A stretch of 20,981 nt of DNA from RGIG9115 sp045649825 (GCA_045649825.1 JAZRQO010000011.1:1-20981); one strand, 5' to 3'; counted from the first letter of the stretch, positions 7,344 through 15,953 are shown. Notes: generated by a model not told the origin, from the sequence alone. Made by a program: numbers and translations.

Positions 7344-8663
7344 ATGAATAACCCAAGAGAAGCGGCCCTTAAAATTCTCTTTAAGATTGATTTTGAAGGA
7401 GCATATTCAAATCTCGCACTTAAAGACGGATTAGATGGGCTTAAAACGTCAGACCGTGCCCTGGCAACCCGAATTGTGTACGGCTGCGTTTCAATGAAAA
7501 TAACTCTTGATTATATAATCTCGATTTATTCAAAAACAAAAATACAAAAGCTTTCTAAAAGCGTTCTGGAGCTTCTTCGCATAGGCATATATCAAATAAT
7601 GTTTATGGACAGAATCCCCGATAGTGCGGCGGTAAATGAAAGCGTTAAGCTTGCGGCAAAATACGAATTCCGTTCAAAGGGTTTTGTAAACGCCATACTC
7701 CGTAAGGTTTCTGCGGAAAAGGAGCTTATAAAATACCCCGAGGAAAATCTCGAATATCTCCGCACAAGGTACTCTTTCCCCAAAAAGCTTTGTGAAACTC
7801 TGATTTCTGAGTTCGGAGAAGATTTTGCGGGTGAGCTTATAAAATCGCTTTCTTTGGAGCCTGAAACGGTTATCCGTGTAAACAGGCTAAAAACCGACAG
7901 GGAAGAGCTTATAAAATCTCTTTGTGAGAAAGGTCTTACGGCAGTTGCTTGCCCCGATTTGTCTTTAGCGATAACTATTTCCGGCGGTGAAATCGGAACG
8001 CTTGAGGAGTTCAAAAAAGGATGCTTTACCGTTCAGGATACGGCGGCACAGCTTGCCTGTTCCGTTCTTGGTCCTGCCCCCGGCGACACGGTTTTTGATT
8101 TGTGTGCAGCACCTGGCGGAAAAACCACATATCTTGCAGAGCTTATGGAAAACCAAGGCTCAATCACTGCATTCGATATTCATCCTCATAAAACGCAGCT
8201 TATTGAAGATGCTGCGGAAAGATTGGGCATTGATATTATAACGGCTTGTGCAGCGGATACTTCGGTCCATAAAAGCTCAATGACAGGGCGTGCCGATAAA
8301 GTCCTGGTCGATGCCCCCTGTTCGGGCATTGGTATAATAAGACGTAAACCCGATATAAAGTGGAACAGGGAAGATATATCGGCTTTGCCCGATATTCAGA
8401 AGAAGCTTCTGGAAAACGGTGCCGATTACCTTAAACCGGGAGGCGAGCTTGTATACAGTACTTGTACCGTACTTTCTTCAGAGAATGAAAAAGTAGTAGC
8501 TGCGGTACTCTCCGAACATCCGGAATTAGAAATGGTTGACATAACTTGCCTTTTGCCCGAAAAATTCAGGAAACCGACGGCAAAGAAAGGTTATATAACA
8601 CTGTTCCCACATATTGATGGAACAGATGGTTTCTTTATATGCAAAATAAGAAAAAAATCTTAA
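7344..8663 (+). CDS. rsmB: 16S rRNA (cytosine-967-C5)-methyltransferase RsmB
   Basis: A 439-residue RsmB/Sun, methylating C967 of 16S rRNA. Residues 1 to about 140 form the NusB-like RNA-binding domain (start MNNPREAALKILFKI). The Rossmann methyltransferase domain follows, with the SAM-binding DLCAAPGGK at 252-260, Cys326 in DAPCSG and the nucleophile Cys374 in YSTCT. ATG 7344 is the only sensible start, although the nearest purine-rich site (AGGAG, 7324-7328) is about 15 bases away, longer than usual, so initiation may be coupled to the upstream gene ending at 7338. Confidence 0.96.
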   Translation: MNNPREAALKILFKIDFEGAYSNLALKDGLDGLKTSDRALATRIVYGCVSMKITLDYIISIYSKTKIQKLSKSVLELLRIGIYQIMFMDRIPDSAAVNESVKLAAKYEFRSKGFVNAILRKVSAEKELIKYPEENLEYLRTRYSFPKKLCETLISEFGEDFAGELIKSLSLEPETVIRVNRLKTDREELIKSLCEKGLTAVACPDLSLAITISGGEIGTLEEFKKGCFTVQDTAAQLACSVLGPAPGDTVFDLCAAPGGKTTYLAELMENQGSITAFDIHPHKTQLIEDAAERLGIDIITACAADTSVHKSSMTGRADKVLVDAPCSGIGIIRRKPDIKWNREDISALPDIQKKLLENGADYLKPGGELVYSTCTVLSSENEKVVAAVLSEHPELEMVDITCLLPEKFRKPTAKKGYITLFPHIDGTDGFFICKIRKKS

Positions 8664-8673
8664 GGATCAGAAT

Positions 8674-9699
8674 ATGATAAATTTAAAGGATTTAACCTAT
8701 GACGGGCTGGTGGAGTTTATAAAAGACCGGGGTGAGAGCCGATTCAGGGCAACTCAGATCTTTTCCTGGCTTCATAAAGGTGCAGAAGGCTTTGACGATA
8801 TGACAAACTTAAGTAAAGCACTTCGTGAAAAGCTTAGTGCTGTAAGCTATGTTTCCTGCCCCGAAATAGTTTTAAAAAGAGTTTCAAAGCTTGACGGAAC
8901 GGTAAAATACCTTTTCGGGCTTGCAGACGGAAATTGTATAGAAACCGTGGTTATGCGATACAATCATGGGCTCAGCATATGTATATCCACTCAGGTTGGA
9001 TGTGCTATGGGGTGCGGATTTTGTGCATCAACAATCGACGGTAAAATAAGAAATCTAACCCCAGGAGAGATAGCCGACCAGGTTATTTTCGCCCAAAAGG
9101 ATATGGGGGAGAGGATATCCAATATTGTTATTATGGGAATAGGAGAGCCTCTTGATAACTACGATAACGTACTTACTTTTTTGCAGAATATAACACATAA
9201 AGAAGGGCTGAATATCGGTTGGAGGCATATCAGCCTCTCCACCTGCGGTATTGTCCCTAAAATAATTGAGCTTGCAGATATGAATACGCAGCTTAATCTT
9301 TGCATTTCACTCCACGCATCTGATGATGAAACAAGAAGTGCAATTATGCCGGTTAACCGTAAGTATCCCATATCGGAACTGATGGCGGCGGCAAAATATT
9401 ATATACAAAAAACAAACAGACGAATTACTTTTGAATATTCACTCATTGCAGGGGTAAACGACAGTGACGCTCATGCCGAAAGGCTGGCTTCCCTTTTGAA
9501 GGGCTTGCTGTGCCACGTAAATCTCATCCCCGTCAATCACGTGGAAGAGAGGGCGTATAAAAAGAGCAACGCTGCAGGCAGATTTCGTGACAGACTTGAG
9601 GCGCTTGGTATTAATGCAACAGTGCGTCGGGAGCTTGGCAGCGACATCAGTGCTTCTTGCGGGCAACTTCGCAGAAGTCACAGCAATGAGAATAAATAA
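8674..9699 (+). CDS. rlmN: Dual-specificity rRNA/tRNA adenine-C2 methyltransferase RlmN
   Basis: A 341-residue radical-SAM enzyme that methylates C2 of A2503 in 23S rRNA and A37 in some tRNAs. The iron-sulfur motif is C110-x3-C114-x2-C117. The two RlmN/Cfr mechanistic cysteines are also present: Cys103 (in SICISTQVGC) and Cys329 (in SASCGQLR). A GIGEPLDNYDNV block fits the SAM site. The A2503 assignment to RlmN rather than Cfr rests on context: rsmB before it and prpC/prkC after it, the standard chromosomal place. AAGGA (8662-8666) precedes ATG 8674. Confidence 0.96.
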   Translation: MINLKDLTYDGLVEFIKDRGESRFRATQIFSWLHKGAEGFDDMTNLSKALREKLSAVSYVSCPEIVLKRVSKLDGTVKYLFGLADGNCIETVVMRYNHGLSICISTQVGCAMGCGFCASTIDGKIRNLTPGEIADQVIFAQKDMGERISNIVIMGIGEPLDNYDNVLTFLQNITHKEGLNIGWRHISLSTCGIVPKIIELADMNTQLNLCISLHASDDETRSAIMPVNRKYPISELMAAAKYYIQKTNRRITFEYSLIAGVNDSDAHAERLASLLKGLLCHVNLIPVNHVEERAYKKSNAAGRFRDRLEALGINATVRRELGSDISASCGQLRRSHSNENK

Positions 9700-9724
9700 A
9701 TTGATAAACCGGGAGGTGTAACGC

Positions 9725-10456
9725 TTGAATTATGCATGTCTGACCGACATCGGGAAGCTCAGGCGGCAGAATGAAGACAGTGTGTATATAAACGACAAAA
9801 AACTGTCCTTTGCTATTGTAGCTGACGGAATGGGCGGTCATAATGCCGGGGAGGTAGCAAGCAGGATGGCGGTGGATACCATTAAAGCAAGCCTTAACCG
9901 CGGCAGGATAACCGACAAAACTAAAATAGAAGATAAACTTCGCAAGGCATTCGACCTTGCCAATAAAAAGATATACGATTATGCAGAAGAAAATTCTAAG
10001 CTCATGGGTATGGGCACCACCACTGTAGTAGCTGTAATCCATAACGGAAAGCTAACAGTTGCAAATGTTGGTGATAGCCGTGCTTATATTATAAAAGATA
10101 ACGAAATCAGACAGATTTCTGTTGACCACTCATATGTGTGGCAGTTGGTTATGAAGGGTGAAATAACTGAAAATCAGGCAAAGCGTCACCCAAAACGCAA
10201 CTATATAACGCGTGCTATGGGAACTGAAAAGGATGTGCCCGTAGACGTGTTTTCCGAGGAATGGAACGGCGGCACGGTGCTTTTATGCAGTGATGGACTT
10301 TCCGGACTTTTAGACAATTACGAAATGCGGAATATTGTAAATGAAGCCGGAAGCTTGCAGGAAGCGGCACAAAATCTTGTAAGCCTTGCCAACGAACGCG
10401 GCGGCAACGATAATATATCGGTTGCTCTGATGGAAGAAGTCATTACGAACATATGA
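9725..10456 (+). CDS. prpC: PP2C-family Ser/Thr protein phosphatase (PrpC/Stp)
   Basis: A 243-residue metal-dependent phosphatase that reverses phosphorylation by the PASTA kinase next door. The PP2C motifs are complete: RRQNED (13-18), VADGMGGH with metal-binding Asp34, GTTTV, VGDSRAY, ITRAMG, CSDGL and GGNDNISV. No membrane segment; cytoplasmic. The start is TTG 9725, chosen because GGGAGGTG (9711-9718) lies exactly 6 bases before it, no in-frame ATG is nearby, and the protein begins as the family does. Its stop overlaps the ribosome site of prkC. Confidence 0.96.
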   Translation: MNYACLTDIGKLRRQNEDSVYINDKKLSFAIVADGMGGHNAGEVASRMAVDTIKASLNRGRITDKTKIEDKLRKAFDLANKKIYDYAEENSKLMGMGTTTVVAVIHNGKLTVANVGDSRAYIIKDNEIRQISVDHSYVWQLVMKGEITENQAKRHPKRNYITRAMGTEKDVPVDVFSEEWNGGTVLLCSDGLSGLLDNYEMRNIVNEAGSLQEAAQNLVSLANERGGNDNISVALMEEVITNI

Positions 10457-10469
10457 AAGGATTTTGAAG

Positions 10470-12449
10470 ATGATAGAGAATTTAGTTGGAAAAACTTTAG
10501 CAGAACGATATCATATACTTGAACTAATAGGAACAGGAGGTATGGCTTCTGTTTATAAAGCCCGTTGTGAGCTTCTCCAGAGAGAGGTTGCAGTAAAGGT
10601 GCTTCGTGATAGCGTAAAGGATGACGAAACAGCCCTTAAGCAATTCAAGCAGGAGGCACAGGCGGCAGCAAAGCTTTGCCATAACAATATTGTGCAGGTC
10701 TTTGACGTAGGCGAATGTGACGGCATGGACTATATAGTTATGGAGCTTGTTGAGGGTGTTACTCTCAAAAAATATATCAAGGAGCATGGTGCACTCCCGT
10801 GGCAGGAGGCATGTGACTTTGCAATCCAGATTGCACAGGCATTGGAAGCGGCTCATGCAAAAGAACTTGTACATCGTGATATAAAGCCTCAGAACATACT
10901 AACAACCGAAGGAAAAGTTTTAAAGGTTGCGGATTTCGGAATTGCAAAAGCGGCGAATTCTGAAACGATAATGGTTTCGGACAGTAATGCAATGGGATCT
11001 GCTCACTACATTTCCCCCGAGCAGGCAAGAGGCGGATTTACTACCGCACGGTCTGATATTTATTCTCTGGGTATAGTTCTCTTTGAAATGCTCACGGGTA
11101 AAGTCCCCTTCGACGGAGAATCTGCAATAGCCGTTGCGCTTATGCATATCGAAAAGCAGCCCCCGTCAGTTCTGGACTTTAATCCTGACGTCCCTGCAGA
11201 TGTTGCGGCGATTGTTGCAAAGGCGATTACTAAGGAGCAGTCGGGCAGATACGAAAGTGCAACAGACATGATTGCGGACCTCACCGCAGTTCTTGAAAAC
11301 AGACCTGTGGATATTACCTATACCGACGGTGACGAGAATAATATTGACGCCACAAAGCGGTTTGGTGAAGCCGAATACGACTCTAAGGAAATCAAAAAGA
11401 ATAAAAAGAAGATAAAGAAGGCAAAAACACCTCAGGAAAAGAAGGCGGACCGCCTTGCAACAGTCCTTGCACTTATTACTGTTGTAGTTCTTGTTTTTGC
11501 AGCATTCGGCGTATGGACATTCATAACTGAAGGAACTAAGCCTATAACAGTTCCCGATTTTGTAAATATGCCCATTGAGGATGCATACAGGCTTGCAGAG
11601 GAAAGAGGTCTTACCCTCAATGAGCTTAAATCCGACGTATCCGACGAAGTCCCTGAAAACTGCATTTCATGGCAGGACCCTGCAGCGGGTGATAAAATGC
11701 TTCCGTCAGATACCATATTCATTATCGTAAGTGAAGGCCCGTCCGAGGGAGATATTCCTATACCTGATGTGGCAGGAATGTCTGTTGATATTGCAAAGCA
11801 GATTATTCTCGAAGAAGGTCTTGAATATATCATCGAAGAAAAATCCAGTCTTGATGTTCCCAGGGAATATGTAATCAGTCAGTCCCCCAAACGTGATACC
11901 AAGGTTTCAGAGGGCCATGTTGTAACGCTCTTTGTAAGCACGGGTGCACCTTCTTCAGAGGAAATACCAACCGAAATCCCCGTGCCTGACCTCATAGGCA
12001 AATCCCAGGACGAAGCAAAGGCACTTTGCGGCCAGTATAATCTTGGATTCTCAACAATGCAGATTTCTGACACTCGTCCTTACGGCACAGTTATAAAGCA
12101 AAGCCCGCTTGCCGGAACTCCTGCAGGTAAGGGAACGCAGATAACTGTTATTGTAAGCTCAGGCGTAGGCGAGGATGAAGGCAACGAAAATGAGCCTTCC
12201 TCAAGCGAAGAACTAACTTCGTCTGATGATGAAATCAAAACAAAAGAGTTTACCTACGAAATAAAAGGTAAAGGCAATTCAATGGAGCCCGTTAAGGTAA
12301 AAATTACGGTTGACGGCGATACAGTATATGAGAAAACAAATAACGTAGGTGATATTGTTTCAATAGATGTAAGCGGAGTTGACAGAAAAAAGGTCGTTGT
12401 GTTTATAGACGGTGAGCTTACAACTACGGAATATATAGAATTTAACTAA
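10470..12449 (+). CDS. prkC: PASTA-domain Ser/Thr protein kinase (PrkC/StkP type)
   Basis: A 659-residue membrane kinase that senses peptidoglycan fragments and regulates growth and cell-wall metabolism. The kinase domain spans about 14-280: glycine loop 21-28, Lys43, Glu62, HRD 135-137 and DFG 155-157. A basic Lys-rich linker precedes a single membrane span (about 329-351). Three extracellular PASTA repeats follow (about 358-424, 428-492, 500-567). After a Ser/Glu linker comes an extra C-terminal beta-rich segment of about 70 residues (590-659) outside the PASTA repeats. AAAGGA (10456-10461) is 8 bases before ATG 10470; the frame also holds a TTG at 10464, too close to that site. Confidence 0.96.
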   Translation: MIENLVGKTLAERYHILELIGTGGMASVYKARCELLQREVAVKVLRDSVKDDETALKQFKQEAQAAAKLCHNNIVQVFDVGECDGMDYIVMELVEGVTLKKYIKEHGALPWQEACDFAIQIAQALEAAHAKELVHRDIKPQNILTTEGKVLKVADFGIAKAANSETIMVSDSNAMGSAHYISPEQARGGFTTARSDIYSLGIVLFEMLTGKVPFDGESAIAVALMHIEKQPPSVLDFNPDVPADVAAIVAKAITKEQSGRYESATDMIADLTAVLENRPVDITYTDGDENNIDATKRFGEAEYDSKEIKKNKKKIKKAKTPQEKKADRLATVLALITVVVLVFAAFGVWTFITEGTKPITVPDFVNMPIEDAYRLAEERGLTLNELKSDVSDEVPENCISWQDPAAGDKMLPSDTIFIIVSEGPSEGDIPIPDVAGMSVDIAKQIILEEGLEYIIEEKSSLDVPREYVISQSPKRDTKVSEGHVVTLFVSTGAPSSEEIPTEIPVPDLIGKSQDEAKALCGQYNLGFSTMQISDTRPYGTVIKQSPLAGTPAGKGTQITVIVSSGVGEDEGNENEPSSSEELTSSDDEIKTKEFTYEIKGKGNSMEPVKVKITVDGDTVYEKTNNVGDIVSIDVSGVDRKKVVVFIDGELTTTEYIEFN

Positions 12450-12462
12450 GTAGAGGCATTTT

Positions 12463-13317
12463 ATGCAAAAGGGAATAATAATCAGAGGAATAGGCGGATT
12501 TTATTACGTGCTGTCTGACGGCAATGTGTACGAATGTAAAGCAAGAGGTGTTTTCAGAAAAGAAAAAATAACACCTATGGTGGGCGACAATGTATGCATA
12601 GAGGTTAAAAACGGAAAAGGGAGTATAACGGAGATTATGCCCCGTAAAAATTCCCTTGTCCGTCCACCCGTTGCTAATATCGACACCCTGTGCCTTGTTA
12701 TAGCTGCGGCGGCTCCCGAACCTAATCTGAGGCTTATAGACAAAATGCTTGTATATGCTGAGAAAAGTGGTATTAATGCAGTAATCTGCATTAATAAAAC
12801 CGACCTTGGCAGCAGAGATGATATAGTTGAAATATATGAAAAAGCAGGTTACCCCGTAATCTGCGTAAGTGCAGGCACAAAAACCAATATGGAAGCACTT
12901 CATAAGATAATGGACGGCAAGGTGACTGCATTTGCAGGACTTTCGGGAGTGGGTAAATCCAGCCTTTTAAACATCTTAACCGATGCCGGAATGGAAACGG
13001 GTAATCTCAGCCAAAAAATCGAACGTGGAAAGCACACTACCCGTCACGTTGAGCTTATAAAAGCAAATAACGGTTTTGTTTTTGATACTCCCGGCTTCAG
13101 TTCCCTGGAGGTACCCGATATGTCGGAGGACGAGCTTGAAACCTGTTTTCCTGATATATCACGTTTCTCAGACGGATGTAAATTCAGGGGTTGTTCCCAC
13201 ATAAAGGATAGCGGCTGTGCGGTAAGACAAGCCGTAGACGAGGGAGATATTGCGTTGTCACGTTATGAAAGCTACTCCGAAATGCGCGAAAATCTAAGGA
13301 AACGAAAAATTTATTGA
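12463..13317 (+). CDS. rsgA: Ribosome small-subunit GTPase RsgA
   Basis: A 284-residue circularly permuted GTPase that checks late 30S subunit assembly. An OB-fold N-terminus comes first. The GTPase motifs appear in permuted order: G4 NKTD (111-114), G5 around SAG (136-138), G1 GLSGVGKSS (159-167) and G3 DTPG (208-211). The C-terminal zinc site is C239, C244, H246, C252. TAGAGG (12451-12456) precedes ATG 12463. In Bacillus the next gene is rpe; here an ECF sigma pair intervenes. Confidence 0.97.
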   Translation: MQKGIIIRGIGGFYYVLSDGNVYECKARGVFRKEKITPMVGDNVCIEVKNGKGSITEIMPRKNSLVRPPVANIDTLCLVIAAAAPEPNLRLIDKMLVYAEKSGINAVICINKTDLGSRDDIVEIYEKAGYPVICVSAGTKTNMEALHKIMDGKVTAFAGLSGVGKSSLLNILTDAGMETGNLSQKIERGKHTTRHVELIKANNGFVFDTPGFSSLEVPDMSEDELETCFPDISRFSDGCKFRGCSHIKDSGCAVRQAVDEGDIALSRYESYSEMRENLRKRKIY

Positions 13318-13334
13318 AAAACGGTCAGAATAAT

Positions 13335-13363
13335 GCAACCTTTTGGCACTTTTGCAGGTATTA
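13335..13363 (+). promoter_or_regulatory. Possible ECF-type promoter before the sigma gene
   Basis: GCAACC (13335-13340) carries the AAC core typical of ECF -35 elements. It is followed 17 bases later by GTATTA (13358-13363). It sits where an autoregulated promoter is expected, just ahead of the ribosome site at 13369. A sigma-A reading (TTGGCA plus TATATA) has poor 15-base spacing. The leader would be very short. Inference only. Confidence 0.4.
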
Positions 13364-13384
13364 TATATAAGGGGGGATATTGCG

Positions 13385-13870
13385 GTGTCTGATCTTAAAA
13401 CCCGGGAGTTTAAAGAACAAATAATCCGAAAATACTTCTCCATGGTATATAAGCTTGCCCTGAACCAGACAAAATCCCGTGAATATGCGGATGATGTGGT
13501 GCAGGAGGTTTTTTTGAGATACATACAAAAGGATATTGATTTTGAAAGCGAGGAGCATATCAAAGCATGGCTTCTCAGGGTAACAATAAACTGCAGTAAG
13601 AATGTTTTTGCAGATACCTGGTTCAAACGAACGGAAGGCTTTTCAACCGATATACCCTTTGAACACGAAGAAAAAGGCGATGTGTATTATGCAACCCTTG
13701 AGCTTCCTCAGAAATACCGCTCGGTAATACATCTGTTCTATTATGAAGATATGTCCATTGCCGAAATAGCCCAGTGCCTTGGTCAGAAGGAAAACACTGT
13801 TAAATCCCTGCTTCACAGAGCAAGAACAATGCTCCGGCAAAAGCTGGAAGGAGGGTATGATTTTGTTTAG
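13385..13870 (+). CDS. ECF-type RNA polymerase sigma factor (sigma-70 family)
   Basis: A 161-residue group 4 sigma factor. Region 2 covers about residues 10-70, with YADDVVQEVFLRYI matching the core-binding and -10-reading helices. Region 4 is about 105-155, with LPQKYRSVIHLFYYEDMSIAEIA and a helix-turn-helix in NTVKSLLHRAR. There is no sigma region 1 or 3. The open frame runs from a TTG at 13343, but GTG 13385 is the better start: AAGGGGGG (13369-13376) lies 8 bases upstream and the extra N-terminus would cover the promoter. It overlaps the next gene. It interrupts the normal rsgA-rpe adjacency. Regulon unknown. Confidence 0.88.
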   Translation: MSDLKTREFKEQIIRKYFSMVYKLALNQTKSREYADDVVQEVFLRYIQKDIDFESEEHIKAWLLRVTINCSKNVFADTWFKRTEGFSTDIPFEHEEKGDVYYATLELPQKYRSVIHLFYYEDMSIAEIAQCLGQKENTVKSLLHRARTMLRQKLEGGYDFV

Positions 13871-14609
13871 GAAAGAATACAAACAAGCAAATGATAATAT
13901 AAAAGTAGATGAGGCTTTGCTTGAAAGAACGCTTGAAGCCGCATTTGCTGAAAAACCAAAAAGAAAAGTTCATTACTACAGGTCCTTTGCTCCCGTTGCG
14001 GCGGCACTTGTGGTAGTAGTCGGTGCATCAATGGCACATCCGAAGCTTGTTGAGAAGCCTGAAATTGAAAAGACTGCTATGTTCACAGTATCACCTACGT
14101 TGAATCCCGAAGGTAATATGAGCATTGATGAAGTGTCAGAGCCCGTTTCAACACCTGCTCCGCAGAACACGGTAATTCCGAAAAAAGCATCGGCAACCGC
14201 AATGCCAAAACCTGTAACAAATGCTTCGGCAGTGGTGGAGGATATTGTAGTAGCAAACGAAAAAAATGATTCCGAGCCTGCAAATGCAGACGCTTCCGCT
14301 GCAACTGAAAATGATGCAGTTGTAATGTCCGTAGCCCGTGCAGGCGGTGGAGAACCCGAAGCATATAAAACGGCTGATGTTCCTGAAGAAGGCTTCACGC
14401 AGATTTCCTGTAAATTTCTGGACGGCACAGAGGAGTATGTCTACGGAAATGAAACGGGTAAAACCTTTACCGTTACAGTAATGCCTGCGGAAGCAGAGAA
14501 GTTGGAAAGCGGAATTTCAATTGAGAAAAACGGAAAGCTCTATACTTTCAGTTCATATAATATGACAGAAGCCGAAATTATGGAGGTTTTTGAAACACTT
14601 GATATTTAA
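13863..14609 (+). CDS. Putative membrane-anchored anti-sigma factor
   Basis: A 248-residue single-pass membrane protein, not matched to a named family with certainty. Residues 1-40 are charged and helical (FRKEYKQANDNIKVDEALLERTL), as in cytoplasmic anti-sigma heads. A membrane span is at about 41-58. About 110 residues of Pro/Thr/Ala/Glu-rich linker follow. A small C-terminal extracellular domain (about 170-248) ends it. No HxxxCxxC zinc motif is present, so it is not a ZAS-type anti-sigma. The start is either TTG 13863 (8 bases after AAGGAGG 13848-13854, preferred) or ATG 13857 (only 2 bases after it). Either way it overlaps the sigma gene end (8 or 14 bases), which supports a coupled sigma/anti-sigma pair. 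The role is inferred from that position and topology. Confidence 0.7.
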   Translation: MFRKEYKQANDNIKVDEALLERTLEAAFAEKPKRKVHYYRSFAPVAAALVVVVGASMAHPKLVEKPEIEKTAMFTVSPTLNPEGNMSIDEVSEPVSTPAPQNTVIPKKASATAMPKPVTNASAVVEDIVVANEKNDSEPANADASAATENDAVVMSVARAGGGEPEAYKTADVPEEGFTQISCKFLDGTEEYVYGNETGKTFTVTVMPAEAEKLESGISIEKNGKLYTFSSYNMTEAEIMEVFETLDI

Positions 14610-14622
14610 GGAGAAGATACAA

Positions 14623-15264
14623 ATGATTTTATCACCGTCTATTTTAACAGCAGACTATACACGTCTTGGGGAGCAGATTATAGCTTCCGAAAAGGCAGGG
14701 GCACAGTGGTTACATCTTGATATAATGGACGGGCATTTTGTACCCAATCTCAGCTTTGGACCAGGGCTGGTTTCGGCTATAAGACCGATTACCAAGCAAT
14801 TTTTTGATGTGCACCTTATGCTTGATAATCCTGAGGAATATATCGATGCTTTTGCAAATGCAGGTGCAGACGGTATAACCATTCATCTTGAAGGAACAAA
14901 AGATATTCCTTTGTGTATTTCAAAAATAAAGGACCTGGGACTGAAAGTGGGAATAGCTATCAATCCCGATACAGATGTCCAAGGGCTTGTTCCATACCTT
15001 AAAGATATAGATATGGTTCTTGTGATGAGTGTGTTCCCCGGCTATGGCGGCCAGAAATACATAGAGAGCGTGAACTCTAAAATTTCGTTCCTACGTAAAG
15101 AAATGGGGCCCGAATTCCATATTGAGGTAGACGGTGGAATAAATAAAGAAAATATCGCAGATGTATACAAGCTGGGAGCAGATGTAATAGTTGCTGGAAC
15201 GGCAGTTTTCGGTGGGAATATTGAAGGGAATGTAAAATCCCTTATGGAGCTTTGCAAAGACTGA
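14623..15264 (+). CDS. rpe: Ribulose-phosphate 3-epimerase
   Basis: A 213-residue TIM-barrel enzyme interconverting ribulose 5-phosphate and xylulose 5-phosphate in the pentose phosphate pathway. Metal ligands His31, Asp33, His64 and Asp170 are in the expected motifs (HLDIMDGHFVPN, DVHLM, VDGGI). The phosphate-loop region reads MSVFPGYGGQ, with Phe where many homologues have Asn or Glu. The frame opens at 14590, but ATG 14623 is fixed by AAGGAGA (14608-14614) and the normal MILSPSIL start. It could be co-transcribed from the ECF pair's promoter. It overlaps thiN by one base (TGATG). Confidence 0.97.
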   Translation: MILSPSILTADYTRLGEQIIASEKAGAQWLHLDIMDGHFVPNLSFGPGLVSAIRPITKQFFDVHLMLDNPEEYIDAFANAGADGITIHLEGTKDIPLCISKIKDLGLKVGIAINPDTDVQGLVPYLKDIDMVLVMSVFPGYGGQKYIESVNSKISFLRKEMGPEFHIEVDGGINKENIADVYKLGADVIVAGTAVFGGNIEGNVKSLMELCKD

Positions 15265-15875
15265 TGAGAGTGATTATAATATCAGGCGGTGACTATTCTT
15301 ATGGCGGGGAAATAACGGCTGATGATTTTGTTATATGTGCCGATAGCGGCTTTGACTCCGCACATAAAAACGGAATAAAGGTAAGCCTTCTCATGGGTGA
15401 TATGGATTCTGTAAAGACGGATATCGGAGATGAAGAAAAAAAGCTTCTTTTTCCTTCGCGTAAAGACTTTACCGATACAGAGCTTGCAGTCCGCCATGCA
15501 GTTGAAATGCACCCTGACGAAATTGTGCTTCTCGGTTGTATGGGAAGCAGAGCAGACCATACCCTTTCAAATATATTCCTTCTCAAATATATAAACGAGC
15601 AGGGTATAAAGGCATGTATTGCAGATAAGAATAACGAAATATATTATTATAAGGATTTCTTTGAAATTAAAAATTCCATAGGCAAAACCGTATCTCTTAT
15701 ACCCATTACTTCCGAAATAAGCGGGATAACTACAAGGGGTATGGACTATCCTTTAAGTGGCGAAATCCTGTATTTTGGCGAAAGCAGAGGGATTTCCAAT
15801 GTTGTTGTATCTGAAAATGCAGGGTATATGTCGGAGTCGGGAGAAGGTTTTATAATAATAACAAACGGAATTTAA
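15264..15875 (+). CDS. thiN: Thiamine pyrophosphokinase
   Basis: A 203-residue enzyme making thiamine diphosphate from thiamine and ATP. Family motifs: ADSG near the start, GDMDS (45-49), KDFTDTE (67-73) and GCMGSRADHTLSN (91-103). The C-terminal half is the small beta-rich thiamine-binding domain. ATG 15264 shares an A with the rpe stop, so the two are probably translationally coupled. An upstream TTG at 15252 is less likely because the only purine-rich site is 2 bases from it. It is last in the block, followed by the terminator at 15875-15917; rpe-thiN is also the Bacillus order. Confidence 0.93.
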   Translation: MRVIIISGGDYSYGGEITADDFVICADSGFDSAHKNGIKVSLLMGDMDSVKTDIGDEEKKLLFPSRKDFTDTELAVRHAVEMHPDEIVLLGCMGSRADHTLSNIFLLKYINEQGIKACIADKNNEIYYYKDFFEIKNSIGKTVSLIPITSEISGITTRGMDYPLSGEILYFGESRGISNVVVSENAGYMSESGEGFIIITNGI

Positions 15876-15917
15876 AAGGTGTAAAAACTTAATGTAGGTT
15901 TTACATCTTTTTTTGTT
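15875..15917 (+). terminator. Intrinsic terminator after thiN
   Basis: AAAGGTGTAAAA (15875-15886) pairs with TTTTACATCTTT (15899-15910) with one G-U pair. The run of seven T (15908-15914) that completes the right arm then reads on into more T. It sits directly after the thiN stop and ends the long block. Confidence 0.8.
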
Positions 15918-15924
15918 TTTGGAG

Positions 15925-15953
15925 TTGAATTTTTAAAAAAGATGTTGTATAAT
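15925..15953 (+). promoter_or_regulatory. Sigma-A promoter of the flavodiiron operon
   Basis: TTGAAT (15925-15930), a 17-base spacer, then TATAAT (15948-15953). The predicted start of transcription is near 15960, leaving a leader of about 60 bases before the gene at 16020. That leader is itself an open frame (see findings). Confidence 0.75.

Noticed and set aside
8674..9699. Cfr antibiotic-resistance methyltransferase instead of RlmN
   Set aside because: Cfr shares the cysteines, but the gene sits in the conserved rsmB-rlmN-prpC order with chromosomal-type codon use and no mobile context.
13976..14428. 150-codon minus-strand frame in the anti-sigma gene
   Set aside because: Ala/Ser/Thr-rich antisense of the low-complexity stalk region; no start signals.
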